A stretch of DNA of 64,000 bases from Corydoras sp. C115 (lineage: Eukaryota; Chordata; Actinopteri; Siluriformes; Callichthyidae), in contig JAFMOC010000002.1 in NCBI GenBank assembly GCA_019802505.1, forward strand, positions 6,817,001 to 6,881,000, written 5' to 3'. The position numbers and the translations under genes were made by a program. Below, in pieces: positions 1 through 16,600 of the stretch (the first letter of the stretch is position 1; each line of letters opens with the position of its first letter). The notes beneath the pieces are model-generated. The model had not been told where the DNA came from. It searched no databases and was given only the letters and a program-made list of their open reading frames with translations.

Positions 1-2921
<2,921 letters not shown>

Positions 2922-3029
2922 AGGTATGTAATGCACCTGTCAGAGGCTCCACTGAAAAAAGTGTGCAGATTGTATGAGCTGGATCACCTCAAGCTGCGAA
3001 TGGATCGTGGAATGACAGAAGTGGGATAA
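2922..3029 (+). CDS. Possible terminal coding exon of an unidentified gene
   Basis: After a TTAG acceptor-like site an open frame runs 35 codons to TAA at 3027-3029. It reads RYVMHLSEAPLKKVCRLYEL, then DHLKLRMDRGMTEVG, and is markedly richer in GC and coding-like codons than its surroundings. AATAAA lies about 60 bp past the stop. I do not recognise the protein. It could be the 3' end of a gene whose body lies left of the window, a pseudogene scrap, or chance. The polypyrimidine tract is weak and no partner exon was found in 1-2921. Confidence 0.25.
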   Translation, partial: RYVMHLSEAPLKKVCRLYELDHLKLRMDRGMTEVG

Positions 3030-3088
3030 AGTGAGATCCACCAGCTGTATTTTAAATGTTCATTTGCAGTGTGTACATACAATGTGTT

Positions 3089-3094
3089 AATAAA
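3089..3094 (+). terminator. Poly(A) signal after the possible terminal exon
   Basis: An AATAAA hexamer followed by a T/G-rich stretch, about 60 bp after the TAA at 3027. It supports, but does not prove, a transcript end here. Confidence 0.25.
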
Positions 3095-4188
3095 GCCACT
3101 TTCTGTGCGTGAGAAACCCTGTCTTTAGTCCTCATTAGATCCCACATTCTTATAGGGGCTTAATCATGCTGGATGAAAAAAGGCCACTAAAAAGAACTAA
3201 TCCTTGGTTTTACAGTTGTCACAAAAAGAGTGAGAGCCTTATTGTTTTCCAATACTTTTGTTTATGTAGTGTATGTAAACATATGATCCACTTTATCAAC
3301 AGTGTCATCTTATGACAAATAATTAAAAAGTTTATGAGGAGAAACTATACTGAAAATCTATCATACTATCTGGCACACCCTTATCTAAATATGTTTTTAT
3401 TTTAATTGACATGGCATTTTTTGTATTTTGAAAGACAAACAAAGTTTTGTTTACTTTTACGTAATCAACCACCAAAAATGTTTGTTTCCTGAAGCCTATT
3501 CAAATTGCTAAAATGCTTTTTTTTTCTTTCTAAAACACAGGCTAAGTATTTTCCTGAATAGTTCTGGAAACCTGTCATGTGTCATGGCCTGAAGTGTCAC
3601 TGGTTTAAGATTGGTTTTAGCCTATTTTTCTTTACATTGTTTCACAATGTGTACAAGCTGTGGTAAAGCCTGATTCTTTTCTTTTTTCGGCCTTCTGTTA
3701 TGGACGTAAGGGGTGGTTGAATGATCCAGTTTTAGCCACGCTTTAGCTGTTGGATATTTGGGTTCACATCTGACTAAATAATACTTTGGTATACAAAGCA
3801 GTTCATATTGATTCAATAACATAAAGCTGCCCAGTTCTTGTGGCTGCAAAACAAGAACAAAGCACCTTCCAGCCAAACATTTAAACTTTGGTCTTGTTTA
3901 TCCAAAGGACATAGTTTTAAAGATTTTATGTTTGTTTAGATCCAACTTTGCAAAACTAAGCCTTAGAAAGAAAATGTTTTTTTGGCAACTCTTCCAAACA
4001 TGACATACTTCAGTCTTTTTTATGTGCACTTTCATGAATTTGAATGGGAGTCTATCGATTCTTGAGCTTTTGTGCATTATTATAAGAAGATTGCCATCCA
4101 TGTCCACTTGGGAATTTTTATCATTGTAAAATTATGAAATGTAAAGTTTTTGAAAACGGCCTCGTAGCACATTTGAATCAAATCAGTG

Positions 4189-4239
4189 AATCAAGAGCAT
4201 ATGATAAGCTGATCTTGATTGCTACATATGCTCTTGATT
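4189..4239. repeat. 15-bp inverted repeat
   Basis: AATCAAGAGCATATG (4189-4203) and its exact reverse complement (4225-4239), 21 bases apart. Confidence 0.85.
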
Positions 4240-5668
4240 TCAACTGAAGCAGTAAGGGTGTAATTATTTTTTAAACACATTCCTGCATTATGTCCTTGTT
4301 ATTTACATTATGTTTATAGTTATTTACAAGTAAATAATGAAACACTAACCTGCCTCATTAATACTACTGTATAAAAAGTATACATGATTACATCACATAC
4401 AAAATTGGTTAGGAAAAATAATTGATTAAAATGTGTCTAATGAGTTGTTTCACTATGCAGCAGGACTTCAGAATTTAAACCCAGTGTAGAGCTATTTCTG
4501 TGTATGTCCTGTGTTGGCATTAAGAATAAAAACTTTTGCATTATTGGAAAATTCTACTCTAGAGTTCTTTTTTTAAATTTCGTCCATACCCTATGCACCT
4601 GAGTTTGCAAGTGTAAAAAAAAATGTTAATATAAAAAATATAGCAAATTTACTATCATTGTATTTCTGGATAACTAGAGAATAGTAGAAAAATAAAGTTT
4701 ATTCTGCTATTATGTTATCCAAACGGATATTAATATTTTTTGTAGTACTTTTTCTTACATGTACAAAATGTAAATAGATATGTATTTACTACAATAAAAC
4801 AGCACACTGGAGATCAATTAAAACAGTAATTGCCCCAGTTTTAAGGTAAAAGGGAATAAATTGATTGGATGAGTATACTTTTATACTCATTAGCTGTGTA
4901 GTTTTCTCACTGCCAGTTCTAATTACTTATGCACACTGATTCTTCTTCCTTGAGTTCATGTCCTTTTGTTCATCTTTCCATATAAGGCATCATTGGGTCC
5001 GTAATTTATTTAACTGAGTCTTTAGTAAAGTGTAGATTAGAAAGAAAGAAGTAAAGCATTTTAAATTCTTTACTAATACTCCTGATTTAAGTCATTTATC
5101 GAAGCCATGTTTATTAGAAAAATAAAAACTAAGATTCTAGTTTCTAATTTTGAATCTCATCATATAACTAGTGGGCAATTATGATGCTTATATTTCTTTA
5201 ATTCTGTATATTGCTGTGTCCACAATTTTTTATTTATTTTTTTTTTTTTGGTTTTGAGTAGTAACCTTAGTTTTACTGCATTTGCATTTCTTTTCTTCTG
5301 TTTCTCCTAAACATCCTAAAGTTATTTTTTTCCATTTTGATGGAAAGTTTGTGTTAGTTATCCAGTATCTTATCTGCGTGCATTGGAGCGATTGTCCACT
5401 ATTTTGGTATTTCAGAAAGTATGTTAATGCTTGGGGTTGTTAGTAGTTATTTGGCAAAACGGCGTTACACCATCAGTACGTTTACTGGGGTTTTAGTGCT
5501 GTTTTCAATAAACCAATGCTGTTATACTGTTCATCGACTTTGGCTTCGTTTCTGAGTACAACCCGTTACACATAGAAACGTGCAGCTTACGAGTGGGTTG
5601 GGCTTACGCAGCATTGCCTGGTGCTAACATAATAATGCATAAATAATTTAATTAAATTGCGGGACTAT

Positions 5669-5669
5669 A

Positions 5670-5701
<32 letters not shown>
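5669..5701. repeat. (ATT)n microsatellite
   Basis: About 11 uninterrupted ATT units. Confidence 0.95.
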
Positions 5702-5702
<1 letters not shown>

Positions 5703-6481
5703 TATTAAATTTTTTTTAAATGCTTATTTTGTTAACCCGTGAGGGGCTGTATAAGACTGCATCCGGCACTTTGAGACCCCTGGATTAGATCATTTTAATT
5801 TTAGATGTTTGCCCAAGTTGCTTCTTCCAGCACTCTACTAGCGTTTACTCACAGAGCAACAGAAATTCCAACATTTGAACTAAACTTTATAACATCTTCT
5901 GCCATTAATGTATTATTTGTTTATATCATTTAACCCTGATCTGTATTTCTTTCTGTATTAGTTGTAATGTATGTATGTATGTATGCATTAAATTGCTTTA
6001 CAGGCGTTTCTATGTTATCCTAACCGCTAAAAGCAGGCATTTGCATGTAAAGCAAATAATGGTAACCAGCCACTCCTCTGGTAGAAAAAAAATCACAAGA
6101 ACTGTCAAAGTTTATTTTGTTAAGCTGTCTCACATATTCTTTTCTGTCTAGCAGTTGGTTTCTGGTTTCATTCATGCCACACAATTTATTTACAACTGAG
6201 CACAAAAATATTTAGTAGCCCTGTTGAACCTGAACAATTTTCATATAAACCTGAACTTACTTTTAGCACCTTACTGACACTGCAGATCATAACTATCCAG
6301 TTACCTTCATTCTCTGGTCCTTGTAAGTTCTAATCAAGGATTAGTGAATGAGTAACACAAACTGTGCAACAACAAATAAGCTACTGTGTTATTTAACATC
6401 TCTGGAGCAACAAGGTAGATGTGTCTAATTGCACAGTAAATAAACAGTGTTTCAATTTTTAGCAGCACTATTGTGTCTAAT

Positions 6482-6600
6482 ATATCTTCCATCTCCTATA
6501 CTAGGGTTGTGGGGAGGGTTCCCCATGGGCGTCCAGGGGAGAACATTTCAGATACAACAGATACAGATACAACCAGGACAGGGTGTCAATCTATCACTGT
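6482..6600 (-). repeat. Mermaid-like SINE, degraded fragment
   Basis: TATCTTCC, then CTAGGGTTGTGG and CCAGGGGAGAAC match the 3' part of the window's SINE family. The tRNA-like head is missing. Confidence 0.6.
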
Positions 6601-8229
6601 AATATATATCTATATATATATAATTGTTATAGGGCAAAAAACACTTACATTAATACACTTGCACCAGTATCACTTCAGTGCTGTGAATGACAAACCACTC
6701 GAATTATATCTGCTTTGTGGTGGTCCTGTGGGTTCCTGACCATAAGGAAACTATATAACTAAGTAATAGACACTACCAACGTTTGTAGAGAAACAGGTGG
6801 ACTATACTCAGTAATTGTAACACAAAGTGTAAAGTGTATGTGGTAATTGTAAAACAGACAAAGTGTAGAACAAGGAGTTGTACCTAATACCATGTCCGGT
6901 AAATTTATATTTAACATTACAGATTAATAGCTAATATTAAACATTTATAGGCCTATGCCTTTGAATACCCATGCCAGAATACAAAACTCCTCTAATCTCA
7001 AAAACAAGCCAATGTTTTAACTATCAATGTCATTTAAAAGTGCCCACATAGTCAGCTGAGTGGGGCAAAAGAGCAAAACCCATACACATGGTTTTGTAAT
7101 TCATGAGCCTGGTTTAGACATCACATATGGATTATGTTTTTGTATTCAACATTTTTGTCTCATCATTAAATTAGGTTTGATCAGTTTTTAAGCAGCAGAG
7201 GATTACTTCACAACCTGGCAGTGCTGCAGCTCAAACCACTGATCTCCACTACTGAACCACTGAAGAACATGACTTCAGTTTCTACTCTGACAATGACCAC
7301 ACAAAGTTTAACATTTTACATTTTTCAGATTATATTCAGTGCATTGAAGTTAACAAAGACTTTTGTTTCTGGGCTGCAACTGTGTTGTATTTATTTATGT
7401 GAATATATGTAATTATATCTCTTATTGAGCCATGAATAAAATTAAAGCTAACTTTGGCTGATGTTGTTTTCTATAGTAATTTTTATTATATAAGTTCAAT
7501 CTGCATTTTTACTACTATTATGCTTGTAAACAGCAAAGCTTTAGTATCAGCACAGAGCATAGCAGGTCAGTCCAGTAATGCCAGTGCTCTTGAGTTATTT
7601 GTGTTTGTCTATTGTGTGACTGAAATTCCAGTTTCTTCTTTGGGTTGTCTTTCCTTGTTTAGGTATCATTATTTTACATGCGGTACCAGAGATTAAACTA
7701 GTGATTTCAAGGGAAACCTACAGGATACTGTAGTCATTTACAAAATACATTAAAAAGCTGGTAAATTGGTTTATACTGTTTCTCAGGAGTGTATTAGGCA
7801 GGACACATGGTTGAAAAATAAACCTCTTCACTGCAAAAAATAACTGAGTGCTATAATACATAGCTTTATTTACCCAAGAATAATCTAATTATACATCTAT
7901 GATTTCTTAATCTTTAAGTACACCTTCATTTTCCAAACGTAACCCATATAAGATTAAGATCAAACCATGTCCAAAGAATGCTCATTATTTTCTAAATTAA
8001 TGTCCACTATCATATAAGTATCTTTTTTTTCAAACGACCAGACTATAATCCAAAGTGCATTAAAATACTAATAGGTGATGTAATACAGGTACTGTTTTCT
8101 TGTAGTTGCTCATCACAACACCTTGTGCACTAATTCATCTCTTTAGCTTATTTTGCTTGTGATGCCTCATTAAGTAGATGTCCTGCTTTTAGAACATCGA
8201 CAAATTTCTTTTACTGGTTTATTGTATTG

Positions 8230-9619
8230 TAGGACGCTATTTTGATAATCGATTAATTGGTCGATTTTTTTTTTTTTAGATTAATCGATGTATCGGATAA
8301 ATTAAAAATTTTTTTTTCCATATCTGTGCATTTACATTTAATCATTTAGCAGATGCTTTTATCCAAAGATGAATGTTTTTCAGTAAAATTATTCTATAGT
8401 ATAATATTATATATAGTAATTTTATTCAAAATGTTTAAGTTAACATTTCCTGTTATTAATGAAAAGCACAATGAAAGAAATAATGTCATCTAAACATCCC
8501 TCACTTAACAACAAAAGTCAACTCCAAATAACACATGATACTCAGTTGCCCTCAGTAATGAACCAAATATTGTCTGTTCTGTAGCCTATTGGAAAAAAAT
8601 GAATTAACAAATGAACTAATTAACAATCAGCAATTAAAAAAATATAATTAACAAATTAGCCAGTTAACAAAAAAAAATACTTCTTGTGTGAAATGTCAAT
8701 TGGACACTGTGGCTGCTTTGCACAACATGCATAGGGCTTCCCGTTTGTTTACAAAAGAGTCCCCCCCCCCACTTTCAGACCACGTCGAGACAGACACTTG
8801 CGCTTCGACTTGTTGCTTGCGGACTGACACGCAGCACCTTGCGCAGTGTCCCAGTTCCGGGACATTTAATGATCCAATGAAGGTCATTTAAATGGCTAAA
8901 GCGCATAATTTTACGCCGTGCGTGTGTGCGCGTAAATCCCCCGCTCCCCTGCGGTGTGCTGCTATTGATCTGCTAAAAACCAGGACATTTCCTCACTTTA
9001 AAAAATAAACCGGGACGCCCGGGACAGGACGTGACATACGGACATGTCCCAGGAAATACGGACGTATTCGTATATACGGACGTATTCGGACGTTAAGACA
9101 CGTTCTCCATAACTGTCCATTATCCAGTTACAACCAAATACAGCATGAAACTGCTCTGCCGGTCTCATAATGTGACGTTGCGTTACATTGATTCACTTTA
9201 AACTAAAGAACCTTGGGATGTTGTAGTGATTTATCTGCTGTTCAGCTTCATCCTCATCAGTGTTTAGTTTCAGGTGGTGTATCATCACCGTGCAGCCCAA
9301 TTCATTTTCGCAGAGCTGCATGTTCCACGTTCTTTATTTGTGTGAAGGTGAAGCTCCCGCACTTTGGATTTAAACGGAAGCTGTTTCAGTGTTGCTGCTT
9401 TCATTTGTGCGATTTATCAACTTGTTTTGCAGACCCCGCCTCGTTCTGTTCAACCCTCTTTTTTTTTTTCCAGCGTTGTTGAAGCTGCAGGTGATGTAAG
9501 CGGTTATGTCATCGCGAGTAACGCGGAAATCGCGTGACCCAACGAATCGATAATGGAAATTCACGATACTTTGGATAATCGATTTTTATCAATTTTATCG
9601 ATTTGTTGTTGCAGCCCTA
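8230..9619. mobile_element. hAT-like non-autonomous DNA transposon, copy 1
   Basis: The termini carry the AATCGATTAATTGGTCGAT / TTTTATCGATTTGTTG type inverted sequence ending GCAGCCCTA. Flanks TTGTATTG (8222-8229) and CTGTATTG (9620-9627) form an 8-bp target duplication with one mismatch, the size expected for hAT. The left terminus has lost about ten bases of the terminal repeat. The right 500 bp align with copy 2 at 22150-22653. No transposase frame. The centre (8750-9100) is unusually CpG-rich and unlike copy 2. Confidence 0.75.
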
Positions 9620-10191
9620 CTGTATTGTATCTTATACTTAAAGCTATAAATATAAAACTTGCTCATGCATGTTGTGTATTGTCCAGGCATTATATATATA
9701 ATATATAAATAATTTACACTATATTAAAAATAACATCCTCTCAGTATGATTAAGGCTATTAATTATTAAGACACACTTGCTTTTTAAAAAAAAAACTTTT
9801 CAGACTACAATGTAGCATTTGCAACAGACTGGCATGTTAATAAGTGGGAATATTATTTTTAGATATGTGAGCTTGGAAAATCAATTGCACGCTTGCATGC
9901 ATCTTCCTTTAGTAATTATTATGCACTGAAAAACAAAGACAATACAAGATAATAAAGTAATTATAAGTCTAAAAAATTCTTCTTTTATTTTTTTTTTATA
10001 ATATGTAATGATTCTTTTACTTGAAAATGTACACAGTTTGTAAGACACAGGTTATCCAGATTAATCACTCATCATCAGTATTAGTACAGATGACTTTAGT
10101 ATAGTCTTTAACAGATCCTAATGACCAGTCTCTAAATTTACATAATTTATAACTATCTTGCGAATTCCATGCTTATGGGGAAATGAATCAT

Positions 10192-10521
10192 CCATCCATC
10201 CATTATCTTCCGATTTATCCTCCATTAGGGTCGCGGTGGGGTTCCCCATCCCCATCCAGGGGAGAACGTCTCGGGCGCTGGGCAGATACACCCAGGACAG
10301 GGCACCAATCTATTGCTGGGCACACACTCACTCACACAGACACACTCTATATGGGGCAATATAGATCCATGTCTTTGGACTGTGGGAGGAAACCGGAGAA
10401 CCCAGAGGAAACCCACACACGGACACGGGGAGAACATAGATACTCCAATTGGATTGGGATTTGAACCAGGAATCCCTAGCGTTGAGAGGTGAACCTGCTA
10501 ACCACTAAGCCACTGTGCCGC
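10192..10521 (-). repeat. Mermaid-like tRNA SINE, complete
   Basis: From a (CATC)n tail to a tRNA-like head with A-box (GGCTTAGTGG) and B-box (GGTTCAAATCC) on the minus strand. A 13-bp target duplication GGAAATGAATCAT flanks it (10179-10191 and 10522-10534). Confidence 0.9.
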
Positions 10522-12614
10522 GGAAATGAATCATGTCAATTATATTAATATTTTAATTTGGTCTTTCAGCCAAAAATGGCCTTGAGATAAATATTGAGAT
10601 GATAATAAAGCCAGTAGTTAGATTTTCTGAAAAGGTAACACATGTTCCTAACACATCCTAACCCTAGCCCTAGAATGCCAACTACATGATTACACATGAT
10701 GCACATGATTAGCAGCAAATGAATGCTAGTCATGTGAGGAAATTTGTGATTGTTTAAACCCTGCTGCTGCGTTTAAGGCTTAGTTTTAGTTCAATGAGGT
10801 TAATTCACTTGAGGTTATATATGTGTTTGTGTGTGTGTATATACATAAGGATTTGACTGTCATAGGCCATTTGAAGTTGTTCCGCTTTGGGTGTAACTCA
10901 TGGGTGTAACTTAGCCACATACAAACTCCATGGCTTCCCATTCTGTCCTAGTTTAAATGCTGTTATGTTAAGGTATTTGGCCTGCAAACTCAAACATTTT
11001 TGTCATTATATACCCAAATTATTATATCTCACAAAATAAATGCTAAATGTGAAACAATCATTAGTGCACGCTTTAATGGTCACATCTGTGGTAAAGCTCT
11101 GAGGTCATCACAGTAGCACTGTGTTTTTTTAGGTGTGAGCAGCTGGGAAATCATAGGCTGAATCAGCTTGTGCACATTCCTTTTCTTTCAGCTCTTATGT
11201 GTGCGTGTCTTCACTCATACAATTAATTGTTTGAACAAAACATAGTCATTAAGAGAGAATATTGCTTATAGTCAGCACATGTTCACATCTTTAAAATCTG
11301 TTTTCTTGCTAAAAGGTATTGTCAACAGTATTGCATTATATTTTCATTATATTTATACTAATCTGCCTGCTTTCTGTTTAAAATCATCTGCTGTTAGGGG
11401 TGTGTTTATTAAGGGCTCTTGGTAGGCAGTTGTATAGATAAATAGTATTAGAGAAAATAGCTACTCTGGTTTTATTTCAGCAACATCAGCACACCTTTCC
11501 ATTTTTTTAACCAAGTAATAAATAATGCACAAAATGGCAACATGCAATGTGTCCAATAAGCAAATTATTCTAGCTTCCTTTTAAAACTTTAGTCTGCTAT
11601 GTATTTTGCAGAATAATAATAAGAGCTATGTCAACACACTGGCACTGCTGACCAAATAATTTGTTTATTTTTACTGTAAACTATTACTTTAATTTCCCTG
11701 CAGGCTTTAAATTAACATCAGACTTTCAAGCTACAAGTTACAAGCTAGTGTTTGATGGTTTTCATGTTGGCGCATTAGTGTTTTTATATTGGCAATTAAT
11801 GTGGTGTGCTATTATGCACCTCTTATTATACAACTTGTTTATAATTAAATATTTTTATGTGCTCTATGCAAAGAATGTATCATGGGGTCATAGATGGATA
11901 GGTGGATAGATGGAACTCCAGAGGAGGCAGAACTGTCATAATAAAACTTTTATTTTAAAGAAAGGAAGTAAAATGAAACTAATCCAAGTATATTCACATT
12001 ATCACACCCCAATAAATCAAACACTAAAAATTATGGTGTGTGCCACTTTTACAGTTGTTCTAACATACCTCACTGGGTAACTCTACAAACCATAAAAACT
12101 TACCTCTGTATATTTTTCACACTTATAAATGGCACATACAGAATTTACTAGAGAAAGAAAACAAATGGGACAAAAGTAGTGTTATTTAATCATCACTTAT
12201 TTTAGCATTGTTAGCACCAACTGTGCTTACCAGCAAGTTTGCCTACAAGGACACAACCTTACCTGCCTCCTGTGCCAAGTTCCATGAACATAATTCTAAC
12301 TTCCATCACATCACTTCTGAATCATGTGGAGCTGCATGCTATTTACATGCCAGGTTGGTTTGCAAAAATATTTATATTTGACCCAATTGACCCAAAAACA
12401 ACTTGACCCAAAACAACAATAAATGTGTTGGTTGAGCAAAAAACAAAATCACATTTCTGTTTGTTTAGGAGATCAGTTTCTACATATAGAAAATGTAGAA
12501 AAAAAATATTCAGACCTATTAAAACCAACTAAATTGGTCTGGAATGTCCTGGGAGCGCATCAGTGACCACGGCCTTTATTGAAATTCTGGAAAGCTATAT
12601 ACAGCTGTCAATAT

Positions 12615-12927
12615 CAATCCATTTGTTATCTTCCGCTTTGTCCTCTACTAGGGTCGCTGTGGGGTTCACCATGCCCATCCAGGGGAGAACGTTTCGGGCA
12701 CTGGGAAGATACACCCAGGACAGGGCGCCAATCTATCGCTGGGCTCACACTCACTCACACAGACACACTCTGTTTGGGGTAATTTGAAGAACTCAATTGA
12801 CCTTGATCCATGTTTTTGGGAGGAAACCGGAGAACCTGGAGGAAACCCACGCGGACATGGGGAGAACATGGAAACTCCACCGAGATTGGGAGGCGAACGT
12901 GCTACCCACTAAGTTACCGTGCTGCCC
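12615..12927 (-). repeat. Mermaid-like SINE, complete length with B-box loss
   Basis: Flanked by a 14-bp target duplication ACAGCTGTCAATAT (12601-12614 and 12928-12941). The head lacks the segment holding the B-box. Confidence 0.9.
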
Positions 12928-13583
12928 ACAGCTGTCAATATGTCTCTTTTATTCTATTTATTCTTTTTTTTTCTTTTTCTTTTTTTTTAAAGAAAATTCT
13001 TGTCTATTTCAAAACAACAGTGTCAAGCCCCATTCTGCATGAGTTACAGTAGCATGGCTTTGTAGACATAAAGTGTGTGTGCTTGACTGGCCTGTCTGAA
13101 GTCAAGATCTGTCTCATACTGAAAATATGTGGTCATGAACTGTGACGCAGTCCTGTAAAAAGCAAGAATTTAACATTTTACTTGCAAAAATTTAGCAATT
13201 AGTAACATTCATTTACAAACATTTAAAATGTGTAATTTTGTCATTTAAAAGGGTGATGTGACACAGTGGTAAACATGTCTCTTTAATTCTGTCTAACAAA
13301 TAGAATATATATTTGTAGAATATATATAGAATATATCATTGAAAATTATTTTGTTTTGAAGGTTTAAGTGAATTAACAAAGTATAGATTTTAGTCTGTAT
13401 GGAATTTCTACATATCCAAACATCTGGAAATTGGTATATTAACCTCACTGGTTTGGTCAATGAGGACGCTGGAGACAGGTGCATAATGTATTTAAAATTG
13501 ACTTTATTACCACACTTTAAGAACTGTTCGGTCGCTCCACCATTCGTCTCCTCTCTATAGTGGTCTCATTCAAAATTACCTGT

Positions 13584-13587
<4 letters not shown>

Positions 13588-13660
<73 letters not shown>
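13588..13660. repeat. (CT)n(CA)n microsatellite
   Basis: CT units to about 13621 followed by CA units. Confidence 0.95.
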
Positions 13661-13666
<6 letters not shown>

Positions 13667-16600
13667 AACAGGTGAGTGTACACACAGCTCTCATGCATCA
13701 CGGTCTCTTGCTCTCAAAACTGCTTTTTTAGAACTCCTCTGCTCTTTCTTCTTAAGCTCCTGCACAGACATACAGAAAAATCACATGGCAGGTGTCAATT
13801 GCCTCCCAAAAAAATCTTATTGTAAATTATAGGTGCTAAGAAGACTCTTTAGTAACCCTTTCCATACACCAGTGTCACTGATAAGTGAGCTGTGTACATG
13901 CCAGATGAGCTGTTCATCGGTGTGAGGTAGGCAATAAGCTTAAATGTCTGGCTGGGTTTGATTTCAGCCTGTGCTGCGTCTGATTACAACTCCACCATAA
14001 ACACACTACTACTCAGCATTCTGGCTAGCACTCGATTTGTCTGCTTACACAGCTGTAGCTGGCTACAGGTAAGGTACCTACGAGCAAAACCCAACACTCT
14101 GCAAACACAATCTGCATTTTGGTATTTTGCTTCCTGCCTTTAAACAATCTTCCTTATATTATCCTGATTTCCTAAAGTGCAGCATCTAATAAATTTAATT
14201 ATTTAATGTTGCTGTGAGCCAGCCAAAACCTCAGTGTTGTGTTCTCCAAACTCATAGAATGCCAGATAGCCTGAAAATATGTCATTTATGTGACATTTTT
14301 ATGTTGTGTTATTAGCCACTCATCATTTATAATATAAAGGATAATGCCCTGATTATTTATTAAAAGGAGATAAGTTGGTATTGTCACCTTGCGTCTTGAC
14401 CGATGTACACTTGTATTTCTCAAACATGACCTGTTTAAGTTGGTAGTGTGGTATGTAGTTCACAATACGTATTTGTATTGTAAAGTATGCATGTATTCCA
14501 CTGTATTGTATACAGCTTCATTCAAAATAATAACCTTATTTATGGTTTTGAAACTCCTACACTGTCCCTTCCGTTGTAGGTCGCTTGACATGTATGGTGA
14601 CAGCTTTGTGTTGGCTATTTTTAGTGTTGTTTGCATTAGGTTTTGCTTTGAAAAGAAACAAACCTTGCCTGTTGGCCATGACTGATTGACAGATTGAATT
14701 ACAGGGCAGCAGACACAACAGGGCTGTCACCCTACCTGAGCCCATGATTATGTCATGCTTTCTCTTTGTGGGAGCCTGTCAAAGGGTTCACGTGAGCTCA
14801 GAGATTTATGTCATAGAAAATATGAGGTCAATGTCAAACTGTTTTTAAAAAATACGTCCTTTATGTCTGTCTGTTTAAACTTGACACCCTCATCTTTTTT
14901 GACAATACACATCAGCTCTTTTATTCCACTTCACTGAGTTTTAATGAATGTGGGTTACTTTTGAACAATTCAGGCGGTAGCTGTAGGTAATTATCTGCAC
15001 ACTTGTGATTAGACGTTATACAGCTGGAGTTGCACTGAATTCTATTGAAGTATATTACACTTTTTTTCTGATAGAATTCTGAACCCAGGTTTAAGTAAAC
15101 TTTTTTTTTTTCTTTTTTTTCCATTTGTTTTTGGAGCATAACAGTGTGAGTGTGTGGACGTGCCAGAGGGAAGGAGATCAGGCTGTATATAATTCATTGC
15201 CTGCATTGGAAAACTTGCTAAGGAGTCAGATTTGTCTTAAGGCAGAATAAATTTTTTATTCAGTTGTCAGACTTTACATTTACTCTTATATGGTGCAATA
15301 TCTAACCATATTTGCTTCTTACATGCTAGATACATTTGTGTTGCATGTCCTGAACTGTCAGAATGGTGCTTTTGTCTGCTGTAAATTTTAATGACTTATT
15401 CAGTAATTCAGGCTTAAGTGAATTAAACATGCTTGGTTGTGTGGATTGGGTCAGTCTTTGTGCATGTGCTGGTGGAAGAGAACGATCCATGGAAGGCAAA
15501 TGAATAAATGATTGGTCATACACAAAGAAACAGCTGCTCTCTGTTGGCTTCTAAAGAGGCACTTGTTGGGGTGGATGTTAAGAAGTGGCAAGTGTCTTTT
15601 ACTCACAGTCTTTATTCTCTTTTCCAGAAGAGCTCATGATCTGCTGTTACATTTAAAGACGTGACCTCACATCACTGCTGTAATAATATGGGCACACTGT
15701 TGCTCGGTATGCAATTTAGGAAGCTAATGGCCTGCACTTTCTATGACAGGAACTAAAAAAATGCCCCATGCAGACTGCCCAGGTTCATTCTGGATGAAAG
15801 GCAACCTGCTGGTACACAGAAAAAGCTAATGATACATCAGAGCTGAATATCCACTTGGCTGGCTGTATGCATAATCATTCATGTTGCCAGACCCAAAAAA
15901 TCTTGTGGTGTTTAATGTGTTAATAAGGGTTCTATAATGCTTTTTTTGGTCATAAGCCTTATTTACACAACATTGGTTATCTAACAACCCCACAAACTTT
16001 ACTTCATGTAAAAAAAAGGTTATTTAATAGTATCTGACATATCTATGAAATCTTATAATCACCCCTAAAATCATTTGATTACTTATGATTCTTTCTATTC
16101 TCTATGATTGTTCAGAATAAAATGGACATAATATTTGGACAGAAATTTTTGAGCTTGCTTATATAAAAAAAGTTTTAATACAACTATAATTAATGTACAT
16201 GGGTTCACATGGTTAAATAATGTTAAGCCTGATCTAATTACGTAGACACAGAAAATATGACAGAAAAAAAGTTCGAAAACTAAATTGATTTATGTTTCTT
16301 TAGGTAATAAAAAGAACGAAACCAACAAAGCTAAAACAACAGCTTATTTATAAAGCATCTGCAGTATATAGATCGTTAGATGAGCAAGGAATGCTTCTCA
16401 CATTGATAATCAAGCTGACCAAAACAATAGAAAAGAAACAGAAGGCTTTTCTCTTTGGTGGACCTGATAAATTGTTAAAAGTTGTAAGGAACACATAATT
16501 AGACAAAGTTTTTATGTTCCATTTGATTTCAAGTTTGAAATGACGTTTCAAAAACATTTTTTAAAGGTACTATATTCTTGTATATCCCTTCATAGAGAGA

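Noticed and set aside
5400..5600. A possible LTR end (AATAAA, then a short stretch ending CCCGTTACA)
   Set aside because: No matching second LTR, no clear TG start and no retroviral or gypsy coding sequence nearby; not supported.
8750..9120. CpG-rich stretch as an osbpl3 promoter CpG island
   Set aside because: It lies wholly inside the hAT-like element, so its composition is explained by the transposon.
14389..14685. A 98-residue open frame
   Set aside because: No recognisable domain, AT-rich codon use and no splice or poly(A) context.
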